From Carboxylicivirga caseinilyticus (GTDB taxonomy: Bacteria; Bacteroidota; Bacteroidia; Bacteroidales; Marinilabiliaceae): a stretch of DNA of 64,000 nt. The DNA lies in assembly GCA_025499705.1 (NCBI GenBank), contig JAFMVE010000019.1:32211-96210 (forward strand), written 5' to 3'. Position numbers and translations under genes: made by a program. The notes under the pieces are model-generated. The model did no database searches. It saw only the letters and a program-made list of their open reading frames with translations, and was not told the origin of the DNA. Of this stretch, positions 9,136 through 17,503 are shown one piece after another (position 1 is the first letter of the stretch; each line of letters starts with the position of its first letter).

Positions 9136-9876
9136 TTGAATTCAATAGTTCATATTACTCCTGACATTTTAAAGAATATAGAGGTGGAAGTTAAACTGGT
9201 TTTAAGTTGCGAACATGCTGTAAATACTATACCGGAAAAGTTTAAAAACATGTTTCATCAAGTGGAAAATTTGCTTGAAACACATCGCGGGTATGATAGT
9301 GGAGCACTTGATTTGATGAATTGCATGAAAAACACTAAAGTGTCATATATTCAAGTTGCTACGGCTTCACGTATGGTTGTTGATGTTAACCGTTCGCTAT
9401 ATAGAAGAACTCTTTTTTCAGAATTTACCAAGCCTTTGGATAAGGCTGTAAAAGATGAAATATTGGAAGAGTATTATTATGGTTTTCGTCGTCCGTTTGA
9501 AGACAAAATCTATCAATATTGGCAACAAAATTGTATTGTCTTGCATCTGTCGGTTCACTCATTTACACCTGTATTAAATGGTGAAATCCGTCAAACTGAT
9601 TTTGGAATTTTATATCATCCCGGTCGTAAACAGGAGAAACAATTTGCTAAAATCTGGAAGAAAGAATTACTGAAACTAATGCCTGAATTTAGGGTTAGAT
9701 TTAATTATCCATACAGAGGTAAACCAGATGGTCATGTTCGTTATTTCAGAGACAGAGAGAACGAAAAATATATTGGTCTGGAGTTTGAAATGAATCAGAA
9801 GTTTGCAAAGAATAAAATTGTGCATAAGAATATTTCTTCAGCTTTTTATTCTGCCTTAGGCAACCTTTACAAATAA
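9136..9876 (+). CDS. N-formylglutamate amidohydrolase family protein
   Basis: The 246-residue protein has the FGase/HutG-like pattern: LSCEHAVNTIPE near the start, HRGYDSGALDL, ATASRMVVDVNRS (the Asn-Arg-Ser element), LHLSVHSFTP, DFGILYHPGR and a final GLEFEMNQ. It is predicted to be a zinc-dependent cytoplasmic hydrolase of N-formylglutamate or related N-acyl amino acids, but no hut genes flank it, so the substrate is open. No in-frame ATG precedes the SCEHA motif. The start is TTG at 9136 or possibly GTG in the GAGGTGGAAG segment near 9184. A TATATTTG promoter-like box overlaps the TTG, which slightly favours the later start. Confidence 0.85.
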   Translation: MNSIVHITPDILKNIEVEVKLVLSCEHAVNTIPEKFKNMFHQVENLLETHRGYDSGALDLMNCMKNTKVSYIQVATASRMVVDVNRSLYRRTLFSEFTKPLDKAVKDEILEEYYYGFRRPFEDKIYQYWQQNCIVLHLSVHSFTPVLNGEIRQTDFGILYHPGRKQEKQFAKIWKKELLKLMPEFRVRFNYPYRGKPDGHVRYFRDRENEKYIGLEFEMNQKFAKNKIVHKNISSAFYSALGNLYK

Positions 9877-9942
9877 TATTTAGGAAATTAATTAAAATTG
9901 GTTTGATAGTCAGATTAGAAATTAAAGCTTTACGTTATTTAG

Positions 9943-9977
9943 TGTTTAATATTTCAACAGTGTTTAATTTTTAAACA
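9943..9977 (+). promoter_or_regulatory. Tandem enhancer-like dyads upstream of the sigma-54-like promoter
   Basis: Two 17-bp dyads lie head to tail with an 18-bp period. TGTTTAA-N3-TTCAACA (9943-9959) has one mismatch, and TGTTTAA-N3-TTAAACA (9961-9977) is perfect. They sit about 135-170 bp upstream of the -24/-12-like element, a usual position for NtrC-type activator sites. An NtrC-type activator is encoded downstream. The rest of the 302-bp gap 9877-10178 is AT-rich with nothing else recognised. Confidence 0.55.
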
Positions 9978-10111
9978 GCCATTCTAATTGCCTTAAATAC
10001 AATTTGTTATCTATAGTTAGATCTGTTTTTGTATAAATTTTCAACATCCGAAGATAAATTTAGTCTATCTATAATTTTGTAAATTCCTTTTAGTCAGTGG
10101 AATGTATTGGT

Positions 10112-10127
10112 GTGGCATTGATCTTGA
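10112..10127 (+). promoter_or_regulatory. Sigma-54-like -24/-12 promoter
   Basis: TGGCAT-N5-TTGAT matches the sigma-54 consensus TGGCAy-N5-TTGCw except for the C of the -12 GC, with the correct 10-bp spacing between GG and the -12 dinucleotide. It lies 52 bp before the ATG of the binding-protein/GcvH-like gene, the first gene of a group that includes a sigma-54 activator. Confidence 0.5.
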
Positions 10128-10178
10128 TTCTGTGATTGCAGTTCACTTAATATATACCAAAACATAAAACCAGCTATC

Positions 10179-11855
10179 ATGAAATACAAGATGTATATTG
10201 TAGGTTTAATGTTGTATTTCTTATGTAATGCAACCATAATTGCCAACATGTCCAATGATGATATTGAGCAAGAGAATCAGCCCCTGAATATTCAATATTC
10301 ACCTGATTTACAGAATTTAATGCTTAATTGGATAAATGAATATCAGAAATTTAATCCGGATTTAAGTCTGAATGTTAGACAAGTATCAGAAACTCATTTT
10401 GCAAACAATACTTATCTTAGTTTTCTTTCTGGTAGATCTGAGCTAGCTAACATATCAGATCATCAATGGAAAATAGTTGTAGGCCATGACGCTGTAGTGC
10501 CAATCGTTAATTTAAATAATCCATTTTTAAAAGAAATCAAAGATCAAGGAATTACCTCTTCAAATTTAGCAGTACTTCTTTCAGGTGCAGCTAAGCCGGA
10601 TTGGATCGTTTTATTAGATGGAATTCAAAGTAGCTTATTAAAATTATATGTATTAGAGGATGAATTTGTTAATAAAAGCCTTGCAGAATTTACAGGACTA
10701 GACCCAGAACTAATTATGGGTTTGAAAGCTTCCAATTTAGATCAACTGCTGCTAGCTATAGAAAAAAATCCATATGCAATTGGATTTTGCAGATTAAAAG
10801 ACATCATAAAGGATAATGTAAACGAATGGGCTGACAATATTATGATCCTACCAATTGATAAGAACGCTAATAGACGAATTGATAATTTCGAGAATATATA
10901 TGAAAGCCCCAATACGTTTCTAAGAGGCGTTTGGATTGGTAAGTATCCAACAAAATTAAGTGGCAATATTTATGCAATATCAACTATGCAACCAACAAAT
11001 GAGGCTACAATTAAATTTTTGAATTGGATACTTTCTGATGGAAGTAAATATTTGAATAACTATGGATATAGTCAATTGGCCTCAGCTGAAAAGCAGGAAT
11101 ATATGGATATGATAAATCCTAATGAGCTTGCTGTGTCGCAAACTGAGTTTGTTAAGTCTACTTATAATTGGGTTTTCATCTTAATTGGCTTAACTGCCTT
11201 TTTTATTGCAGTAGTTTATCTATGGATTAAACTAAATTTGGGACGTTCAGCTTCTCCTGTCAATAAAATTCATATGGCTCCAGGTTTGAATGAAAACACA
11301 ATTATGGCACCCAAGGGCTTATATTTTGATAAAACACATACCTGGACATATATGGAGAAGGAAGGTCTAGTCAAAATAGGTGTTGATGATTTTATTCAGC
11401 ATGTAACAGGTAATATCACTAGGGTGATGATGAAAGAACCTGGAGAAATTGTGCAAAAAGGAGAAAAAATTCTCACTATAAGTCATTTAGGTAAGCAGAT
11501 AACATTGTATTCACCAATTACGGGAATTATTAAAAAACAAAATAAGCATCTTTTAACTTCTGCAACCCTGGTAAATACTTTGCCATACACCGAAGGCTGG
11601 ATTTATTTGATAGAGCCTTTAAACTGGCTACGAGAGATACATTTTATGTTTATGGCGGATACCTATAAAGATTGGTTGAAATCTGAATTGGTAAGACTAA
11701 AGCATTTTTTAGTCTATGCAGTCAAATCAAATACATCTGCTTATCAACATATTATTTTACAAGATGGGGGTGAGTTACATGATAATGTGCTGGCTGATTT
11801 GGAACCTGAGGTATGGGAAGAATTTCAGACCAAATTTATTGACACGAGTAAATAA
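10179..11855 (+). CDS. PstS-like binding domain fused to membrane helix and GcvH-like domain
   Basis: The 558-residue protein has three parts. Residues 1-22 are a signal peptide. About 35-325 resembles the phosphate/anion-binding PBP fold (ends with KFLNWILSDGSKYLNNYGYSQL, as in PstS-type proteins). Residues 329-351 are a membrane helix. About 378-485 resembles glycine-cleavage H protein (GLYFDKTHTWTYMEKEGLVKIGVDDF, then LYSPITG and TEGWIYLIEP). By topology the binding domain is periplasmic and the H-like domain cytoplasmic. In true GcvH the lipoyl lysine lies four residues before the LYSP-type segment. Here K439 is one residue closer (K-QIT-LYSP), so lipoylation is uncertain. No other gcv genes lie nearby. 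The next genes are a heme sensor kinase and its regulator, so a sensory accessory role is inferred. Confidence 0.8.
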   Translation: MKYKMYIVGLMLYFLCNATIIANMSNDDIEQENQPLNIQYSPDLQNLMLNWINEYQKFNPDLSLNVRQVSETHFANNTYLSFLSGRSELANISDHQWKIVVGHDAVVPIVNLNNPFLKEIKDQGITSSNLAVLLSGAAKPDWIVLLDGIQSSLLKLYVLEDEFVNKSLAEFTGLDPELIMGLKASNLDQLLLAIEKNPYAIGFCRLKDIIKDNVNEWADNIMILPIDKNANRRIDNFENIYESPNTFLRGVWIGKYPTKLSGNIYAISTMQPTNEATIKFLNWILSDGSKYLNNYGYSQLASAEKQEYMDMINPNELAVSQTEFVKSTYNWVFILIGLTAFFIAVVYLWIKLNLGRSASPVNKIHMAPGLNENTIMAPKGLYFDKTHTWTYMEKEGLVKIGVDDFIQHVTGNITRVMMKEPGEIVQKGEKILTISHLGKQITLYSPITGIIKKQNKHLLTSATLVNTLPYTEGWIYLIEPLNWLREIHFMFMADTYKDWLKSELVRLKHFLVYAVKSNTSAYQHIILQDGGELHDNVLADLEPEVWEEFQTKFIDTSK

Positions 11856-11996
11856 ATATAAAAGAACCTAAAAGTTCGATGGGACTGATTTAAGTATCTG
11901 TTTAATAACATATAACTGGTTTATGTAATTCTGTTTTTTATCAGTAATTTACAATAACTGAACTAAAATACTTGGATCAACCATTTATTTGAGGGC

Positions 11997-13667
11997 ATGA
12001 AATGGCTCACTAATATAATATTTAAGAAAAGCTTGAATCATCGGCTGTTAAAAAGGCATATCAAATTCCATTCTTCCATTTATGGGAGAGTGGTTTTTGT
12101 GATTTTTATTTCAGTTGTATTTCTTTTTGTTTCTTTTAGTTTGATATTCAGGTCGTTAAATGAAGAGTATTTTAAATCCGTTCTTCATGACAAAGGTATG
12201 AATATTGGTTCCTTAGTAGAAGGTGCTTTATATCGTTCAATGCTCGAAAATGACAGAACATCACTCCAGAATACACTGGATGAAATTAACACAATGTCGG
12301 GGATTGATGATGTAAATATGTATGACAGTTTTTATAACCTTGTATATACTTCAATTTCAAATGATTCGTTGAAACATAGTGATCCTGATTGTATTAGTTG
12401 CCATGATGATTTTGCATCCATGTTTAAGGAGAAAGAAAAATCGTACAGAATAATTGATGTTGAAACAGCATGCAGTATGAATCATAACTCGGATGAAAGC
12501 AGGCATCTGATCATTAATTCTCCCATATTAAATTCTCCAACCTGCTCAACTAGTTCATGTCATGCTCATCCAGAAGAGCAGGAAGTGCTTGGTACTTTAT
12601 TAATTAAATTACCAATGAAAGAATTGGATACGGCACTATCAACATCTACAACAGATTATATCATTTTGGCTTCTGCCATGTCAACTTTGCTATTTATTTT
12701 TCTAATAGTATTTACCTACAAAAAAATAGAAAATCCATTAAATGCAATTATAAAGGCCAGTGAAGCAGTTACTAAAGGAGATAAAAGTACTAGGTTAGAA
12801 ATCAAAACAAATCAATTATCAGATATACGAACTGTATCAATAGCTTTCAATAACATGCTGGATAACCTTCAGGATGCTAATAATGAGTTACAGAATTGGT
12901 CGAAGCAATTGGAGTATAAAGTTCAGAAAAAAACGGAAGAATTAGGTCAGGTGCAAAATGAACTGATCAATGTGGAACGAATTGCATCATTGGGTAAGTT
13001 ATCACTTTCTGTTGCTCATGAAATTAATAATCCTTTGTCTGGTATTCTTGTCTATTCCAAGTTGATTCAGAAACAAATGTTGAATAGTGTGATGGATAAG
13101 GAATATAAAGATAAAATATTGAAAAATCTTAAGTTAATTGAAAATGAAACCAAGCGCTGCGGAGAGATCGTGAAGGGATTGTTGGATTTTTCAAGAAAGG
13201 ATCAGAATAATTTTGAGGACAAGCATCTTCATGAGGTTTTGCATGAAACTTATGAATTAATGGCTCATTCAATGAAAGTGGCCGGAATTAGTTTTATCTC
13301 CGATTTTGGAGCAAAAACAGATTTAATAAGATGCAGCCCGAATCAAATTAAACAAGCTTGTATTGCTATTCTGGTAAATGCTTCAGAAGCAATTACTGAT
13401 AATGGAGAAATTATTCTCAGAACGAATAATCCAGATAGTGAAACCATTCGGATTGAAGTAATTGATAATGGAATTGGTATACCCGCAAGTGTTATCCATC
13501 ATGTTTTTGAGCCTTTTTTCTCAACAAAAGATAAGACAAGTGGTATTGGATTAGGGTTAGCTATTGTACATGGTATTGTTCAGAATCATAATGGAAAAAC
13601 AGATATAGTTTCAGAAACGGGTAAAGGCACATCAATGATGATTACTTTACCTTTAGTAAACAATTAA
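11997..13667 (+). CDS. Sensor histidine kinase with periplasmic c-type heme motifs
   Basis: The 556-residue protein has membrane helices at about 31-51 and 222-241 enclosing a periplasmic domain. That domain carries two heme c attachment motifs: CISCH (132-136) and the longer CSTSSCH (183-189, C-x4-CH). A HAMP linker (242-295) and coiled coil (about 292-327) lead to the kinase core. H341 lies in the phosphoacceptor box VAHEINNPLSG. The N box (NQIKQACIAILVNASEA) and G boxes (DNGIGIP, SGIGLGLAI) are complete. This architecture suggests a redox or gas sensor that phosphorylates the regulator encoded 12 bp downstream. It follows the binding-protein/GcvH-like gene after 141 bp. Confidence 0.93.
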   Translation: MKWLTNIIFKKSLNHRLLKRHIKFHSSIYGRVVFVIFISVVFLFVSFSLIFRSLNEEYFKSVLHDKGMNIGSLVEGALYRSMLENDRTSLQNTLDEINTMSGIDDVNMYDSFYNLVYTSISNDSLKHSDPDCISCHDDFASMFKEKEKSYRIIDVETACSMNHNSDESRHLIINSPILNSPTCSTSSCHAHPEEQEVLGTLLIKLPMKELDTALSTSTTDYIILASAMSTLLFIFLIVFTYKKIENPLNAIIKASEAVTKGDKSTRLEIKTNQLSDIRTVSIAFNNMLDNLQDANNELQNWSKQLEYKVQKKTEELGQVQNELINVERIASLGKLSLSVAHEINNPLSGILVYSKLIQKQMLNSVMDKEYKDKILKNLKLIENETKRCGEIVKGLLDFSRKDQNNFEDKHLHEVLHETYELMAHSMKVAGISFISDFGAKTDLIRCSPNQIKQACIAILVNASEAITDNGEIILRTNNPDSETIRIEVIDNGIGIPASVIHHVFEPFFSTKDKTSGIGLGLAIVHGIVQNHNGKTDIVSETGKGTSMMITLPLVNN

Positions 13668-13679
13668 CGACAATGTATT

Positions 13680-15026
13680 ATGGATACTAAAATCACAATA
13701 CTAATCGTTGACGATGAGGCATCGGTAAGAGATTCTTTATATCAGTGGTTTGTTGAGGACGGTTATCAGGTTGATTCAGCAGAAAGCGCAAAAGAGGCTC
13801 TTGTCAGGCTTGAGTCAAAAGATTTCGATATAGTGCTTGCTGATATAAAGATGCCGGGAATGGATGGGTTGGAAATGCTCCGACGAATTAAATCTTTGGA
13901 AAAAAATCCCATTGTAATAATAATGACTGCTTTTGCTACAGTTGATACTGCAGTTCAGGCCTTAAAGGATGGTGCTTACGATTATATAACCAAACCGTTT
14001 GATCCGGATGAGTTATCTCATTTAATACGTAATGCCAGTAAACAAATAACATTGGCAGCCGAAAATGATCTACTAAAAGAGAAGATAGTTTCTTTGGAAA
14101 ACGTGGAGGATCTGATTGGAAACAGTGAAGCTATGCGTCATTTGATGCAGGAGATAAGCAGCATAGCCCAGTCAAATTCTTCTGTCATAATAACGGGAGA
14201 GAGCGGAACTGGAAAAGAATTGATTGCCAGAGCTATTCATGCTAATTCATCTCGTAAGTTTTTTCCACTGATTATTGTGCATTGTGGTGCATTAACCGAA
14301 AGTTTACTGGAAAGTGAATTGTTTGGACATGAAAAAGGTGCTTTTACGGGCGCAGTTTATAATCGAAAGGGACGATTTGAAATGGCTGACTGTGGTACTA
14401 TTTTTCTGGATGAGATAGCTACAATTCCTCCAAAGATGCAGATTGAACTGTTACGGGTATTGGAAACAAAGACCTTTATGAGAGTTGGAGGAAACAAGGA
14501 AATTAGTTCAGATTTCAGAGTGATATGTGCAACCAACAGAGATTTAAAAAGCATGGTTGATAAAGGTCTTTTCCGCGAAGATCTTTATTATCGGTTGAAT
14601 GTGATTACTATTAATGTGCCACCATTGCGCGAGAGAACTGAAGATATTCCTTTGTTGGTTGAATATTTTATTAAGAAATATTGTCATTCGATGAACAAAC
14701 CAACTATTACTATTGACGCAAAGGCTTTAAAACGACTGGAGGAGTTTTCATTTCCGGGAAATATCAGAGAGTTGGAAAATATGATTGAAAGAGCAATTGT
14801 TGTAGGTGATGGAAAAAAAATACGGCTTAATGATCTACCTATAGGTAAAGAATCGGAAAATAGTCCATTTGAGAGTCTCAATGATGTTGAGAAAAAGCAT
14901 ATTCAATTTATTCTGAATAAATACAATTGGAACATTTCAACTTCAGCCAAAGTGTTGAAAGTAGACCGGGTGACACTTTATAATAAAATTAAGAAATATC
15001 ATTTAAGTCCGAATAAAAACCAGTAG
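13680..15026 (+). CDS. NtrC-family sigma-54-dependent response regulator
   Basis: The 448-residue protein has a receiver domain (1-120; DD at 11-12, phosphoacceptor D55 in LADIKMPG, and K105). An AAA+ sigma-54 activation domain (about 142-370) carries Walker A GESGTGKE (173-180), the sigma-54 contact loop GAFTGA (220-225) and Walker B TIFLDE. A Fis-type helix-turn-helix is at the C-terminus (about 411-441, ISTSAKVLKVDRVTLYNKI). It is the cognate regulator of the heme kinase 12 bp upstream. The two dyads at 9943-9977 and the -24/-12-like element at 10112 make the binding-protein/GcvH-like gene a likely direct target. Confidence 0.95.
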   Translation: MDTKITILIVDDEASVRDSLYQWFVEDGYQVDSAESAKEALVRLESKDFDIVLADIKMPGMDGLEMLRRIKSLEKNPIVIIMTAFATVDTAVQALKDGAYDYITKPFDPDELSHLIRNASKQITLAAENDLLKEKIVSLENVEDLIGNSEAMRHLMQEISSIAQSNSSVIITGESGTGKELIARAIHANSSRKFFPLIIVHCGALTESLLESELFGHEKGAFTGAVYNRKGRFEMADCGTIFLDEIATIPPKMQIELLRVLETKTFMRVGGNKEISSDFRVICATNRDLKSMVDKGLFREDLYYRLNVITINVPPLRERTEDIPLLVEYFIKKYCHSMNKPTITIDAKALKRLEEFSFPGNIRELENMIERAIVVGDGKKIRLNDLPIGKESENSPFESLNDVEKKHIQFILNKYNWNISTSAKVLKVDRVTLYNKIKKYHLSPNKNQ

Positions 15027-15085
15027 CCTGTTGCATTTTGAAAAAAGCGACAAAAATGATCTGCTGATTATTAAGATGTTGAGAA

Positions 15086-15640
15086 ATGAATCCTTGTAAA
15101 ATCACTTTAATATCTTTTGGGCAAATAGAGAAACCAAATCTTGAAATAATTGCCAGGGATGTTAAAAGAGAACTGCAGGTGCAAGTGGAATATAAGGAAG
15201 GGTTTATCGACATGAGTCAGTTTTTTGATCCATCGCGCAGCCAATATGATGCCGATCAGCTTATTCATTTAATCGATACTGAATATGCATCAGATACCAC
15301 CAAAACTATTGGATTATTTACAGTTGACTTATTTATCGAAATCTTAACTTTCATTTATGGACAGGCATTTTTAAATGGCCGTTCAGGAATTGCTTCTTCA
15401 TTTCGGTTAAATAATGAGCGTTATGGAATGAATAGAAATGATAGATTAACGTTAAAGAGATTCAGTAAGGAAATAATTCATGAGTTGGGGCATACCTTCG
15501 GTTTAATTCATTGCCATACGCCCGGATGTGTAATGATGTCGAGTACTTATGTAGAGGATATAGATTTAAAAAGTCATCAGTTTTGTTCTAATTGCAAAAA
15601 TGAGTTAGAAATGATCTTCATTAACAATGTTAAATTCTAA
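15086..15640 (+). CDS. Archaemetzincin family metalloprotease
   Basis: The 184-residue protein carries the full archaemetzincin signature: the metzincin zinc site HELGHTFGLIH followed directly by C-HTPG-C-V-M, and 17 residues later CSNC, which gives the second, structural zinc site. There is no signal peptide, so it is probably cytoplasmic. Family members occur in archaea, some bacteria and animals (AMZ); the physiological substrates are not well known. It lies 59 bp after the sigma-54 regulator gene on the same strand and may belong to that unit. The link may be only positional. Confidence 0.93.
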   Translation: MNPCKITLISFGQIEKPNLEIIARDVKRELQVQVEYKEGFIDMSQFFDPSRSQYDADQLIHLIDTEYASDTTKTIGLFTVDLFIEILTFIYGQAFLNGRSGIASSFRLNNERYGMNRNDRLTLKRFSKEIIHELGHTFGLIHCHTPGCVMMSSTYVEDIDLKSHQFCSNCKNELEMIFINNVKF

Positions 15641-15658
15641 ACAGGAAAAAGATATTTT

Positions 15659-15688
15659 ATGGGTCTTTTAATGTCCCATTTCTTATTA
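15659..15688 (+). terminator. Weak terminator-like hairpin after the archaemetzincin gene
   Basis: ATGGG pairs with CCCAT around an 11-nt loop, followed by the T-rich TTCTTATT. The stem is short and the T-tract interrupted. It lies between two convergent genes. Confidence 0.35.
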
Positions 15689-15695
15689 AAAGTTC

Positions 15696-16760
15696 TTATG
15701 TATTAAAAAAGTTTTTAGGATTGCTTTCTGCAATTAACTTATAGTTATTTTCACCCAAATAGCCTCTCAAATCAATGCTAAAATTCTTTTCAGTAGTTTC
15801 GGTTTGTACCATGTAGTAATCCGAACCAAATAAAATCTTATCATTAATATTCTCATCACCCAATAATATCTTTAAAACAGGAAAGAACCTTTTGTCATTC
15901 AGTGTAAATGAAATGTCGGAATACAGGTTTTTATACTTAGGTAACATATCCTTAATAATTGTGAACCAGTTATCAGGATTACCTGGTTTGTCAAGAAATT
16001 CTTCCCAATAATATGCAGAACCAAAATGCCCCAGACTTATTTTTAAATCAGGAAAATCATTCATAACCTGTTCCCAGTTTTTTGGATGAGTAAACATTGC
16101 ACAAAGTTCTTTACGCTTTTTCCCTTTGGTCTCAATAGGGGTTTGTGATTTTGATAAAAGTTTTATTAAATTCTTTTTCGTCCCTTTAAAATGCACCGGA
16201 TTAAATGGACTACAGTGAGTGATGACAGGTAAGTTATTGTTTTGACAATATTCATAAACAGGATACATTCTTTCATCATATGGAAAATAACCCAGAGGTG
16301 GATAAATTTTAACTCCTGTAAAGTTCCACTCTTCAATACTTTGTTTTAGCAAATCCATAATGTATGGTCTGCGTGGATCAACATGAATAAAGGGTAAGAC
16401 TTGTGGGTGAGTTATTTTTAATTCTGCTAACTCTTTTAACTGATTTTTATAATCTCGTGGCACCTTACCGGCGCCCATATAAGCCATGTCCATCGCAAGT
16501 ATTGCAAACTTGGTATCTTCAGGATAAAACTTTGAACAGCGCTCAAAAATGTCTTTTTGAGATGACATGCGACCAATTTCAACAAAACGAATATATCGAT
16601 CGAAGGTATCCTGATCTGAAAATGGATTAATATTGTTTAAAAGCTTTGAAACAACTCTGAAACCAGCTTTGGTAGCAAGAATACGGACTAAACCAATGGG
16701 TAAAAAGGCACGTGGAATATCGCTTTCTTTAAAAGTATGAATGTGTGAGTTGTAAATCAT
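15696..16760 (-). CDS. Amidohydrolase-family TIM-barrel metal-dependent hydrolase
   Basis: The 354-residue protein starts MIYNSHIHTF, giving the first-strand HxH metal site, and shows the later barrel motifs VITHCSPFN (metal His on strand 5), ISLGHFGSAYYW (His on strand 6) and LFGSDYY (Asp on strand 8). This is the Amidohydro_2 pattern (ACMSD-like decarboxylases/hydrolases). There is no signal peptide. Neighbours do not suggest a pathway, so the substrate is unknown. It is monocistronic, reading away from the intergenic region 16761-17067. Confidence 0.85.
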   Translation of the reverse strand: MIYNSHIHTFKESDIPRAFLPIGLVRILATKAGFRVVSKLLNNINPFSDQDTFDRYIRFVEIGRMSSQKDIFERCSKFYPEDTKFAILAMDMAYMGAGKVPRDYKNQLKELAELKITHPQVLPFIHVDPRRPYIMDLLKQSIEEWNFTGVKIYPPLGYFPYDERMYPVYEYCQNNNLPVITHCSPFNPVHFKGTKKNLIKLLSKSQTPIETKGKKRKELCAMFTHPKNWEQVMNDFPDLKISLGHFGSAYYWEEFLDKPGNPDNWFTIIKDMLPKYKNLYSDISFTLNDKRFFPVLKILLGDENINDKILFGSDYYMVQTETTEKNFSIDLRGYLGENNYKLIAESNPKNFFNT

Positions 16761-16828
16761 TACGAACTTATAAGGTTAAATTAAAAATATAAAGAGTTTT
16801 TGTAAATAATTTTAATGAAGATATAAAG

Positions 16829-16852
16829 TTAAACTTTTAGCTAAAAGTTTAA
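16829..16852. promoter_or_regulatory. Perfect 24-bp palindrome
   Basis: TTAAACTTTTAG followed immediately by its exact reverse complement CTAAAAGTTTAA forms a 24-bp perfect palindrome without a spacer. It lies in the 307-bp gap between the amidohydrolase gene and the small helical protein, about 70 bp from the amidohydrolase start. It could be an operator for a dimeric regulator or a hairpin. No T-tract of terminator type follows. Confidence 0.5.
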
Positions 16853-16928
16853 ACAATATATATTATTACTATAATAATTGATTGTAAATTCTTAGTGATA
16901 TTTGTATTTGAGCCAAATAAATTAACTG

Positions 16929-16942
16929 TTACATATATGTAA
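16929..16942. promoter_or_regulatory. Palindrome TTACATATATGTAA, possible operator
   Basis: A perfect 14-bp palindrome lies 126 bp before the ATG of the small helical protein gene. TTAC/GTAA half-sites resemble those of Crp/Fnr-type regulators but differ from the perfect HcpR-like site at 7195. The rest of 16761-17067 is AT-rich with no gene seen. Confidence 0.35.
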
Positions 16943-17067
16943 TAGAATCTTTTTATTTCTTACTATTTGGTTGGTGCTATTTTTTTAAGAGTTTGAAATT
17001 CAGAGGTGTTTTTTAGTTTGCATCATAATTGTAATCTTTTAATTTTTATTAATTAAAACTGATTGTT

Positions 17068-17277
17068 ATGAGTACTGAAGAAATTAAAGATTTAGAGAAA
17101 GAAGTAAATAAACTAAAATTTAAGGCCGGGTTAAAAGCAAGTGAGTTACACGATTTAGTTGAGGATCGTTTATATGCCGATTTTGAGGACTTGATTCCTT
17201 TTGCTGAAGCAACTTATGCTGCTTGTAAAGCATGGAATGATAAAATGAAAGAATTACAGAAAATAAAAGGTATGTAA
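17068..17277 (+). CDS. Small helical protein, CCE_0567-like
   Basis: A 69-residue, highly charged, all-helical protein: a heptad-like N-terminal helix (EEIKDLEKEVNKLKFKAG) and a SELHDLVEDRLYADFEDL segment before a second helix ending in Lys/Glu. The KASELHDLVED...IPFAEATYAACKAW pattern resembles the small CCE_0567-type metalloproteins, in which the His-Asp segment binds metal. The match is recalled, not computed. It has its own 5' region and no close operon partner. The secreted carbonic anhydrase follows after 226 bp. Confidence 0.6.
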   Translation: MSTEEIKDLEKEVNKLKFKAGLKASELHDLVEDRLYADFEDLIPFAEATYAACKAWNDKMKELQKIKGM

Positions 17278-17503
17278 TTGTAATTTAATATTGAGGATTG
17301 AATGATCATTTATGATGTTGATTTATTGGTTCTTCATTAAATTCTTATAATAGAATTTTAGACTCAATTATTCTAAATTTCTTTAAATGTTGTAAATCAG
17401 ACTAGTAGAGGTTGGATGGTGTGAAACTTTTAAATAAATACGTAGTATAAAGAGATTATACAGTTTAATTAAAAGGGGTAATTAATCTTTTTACAATTTT
17501 AAA

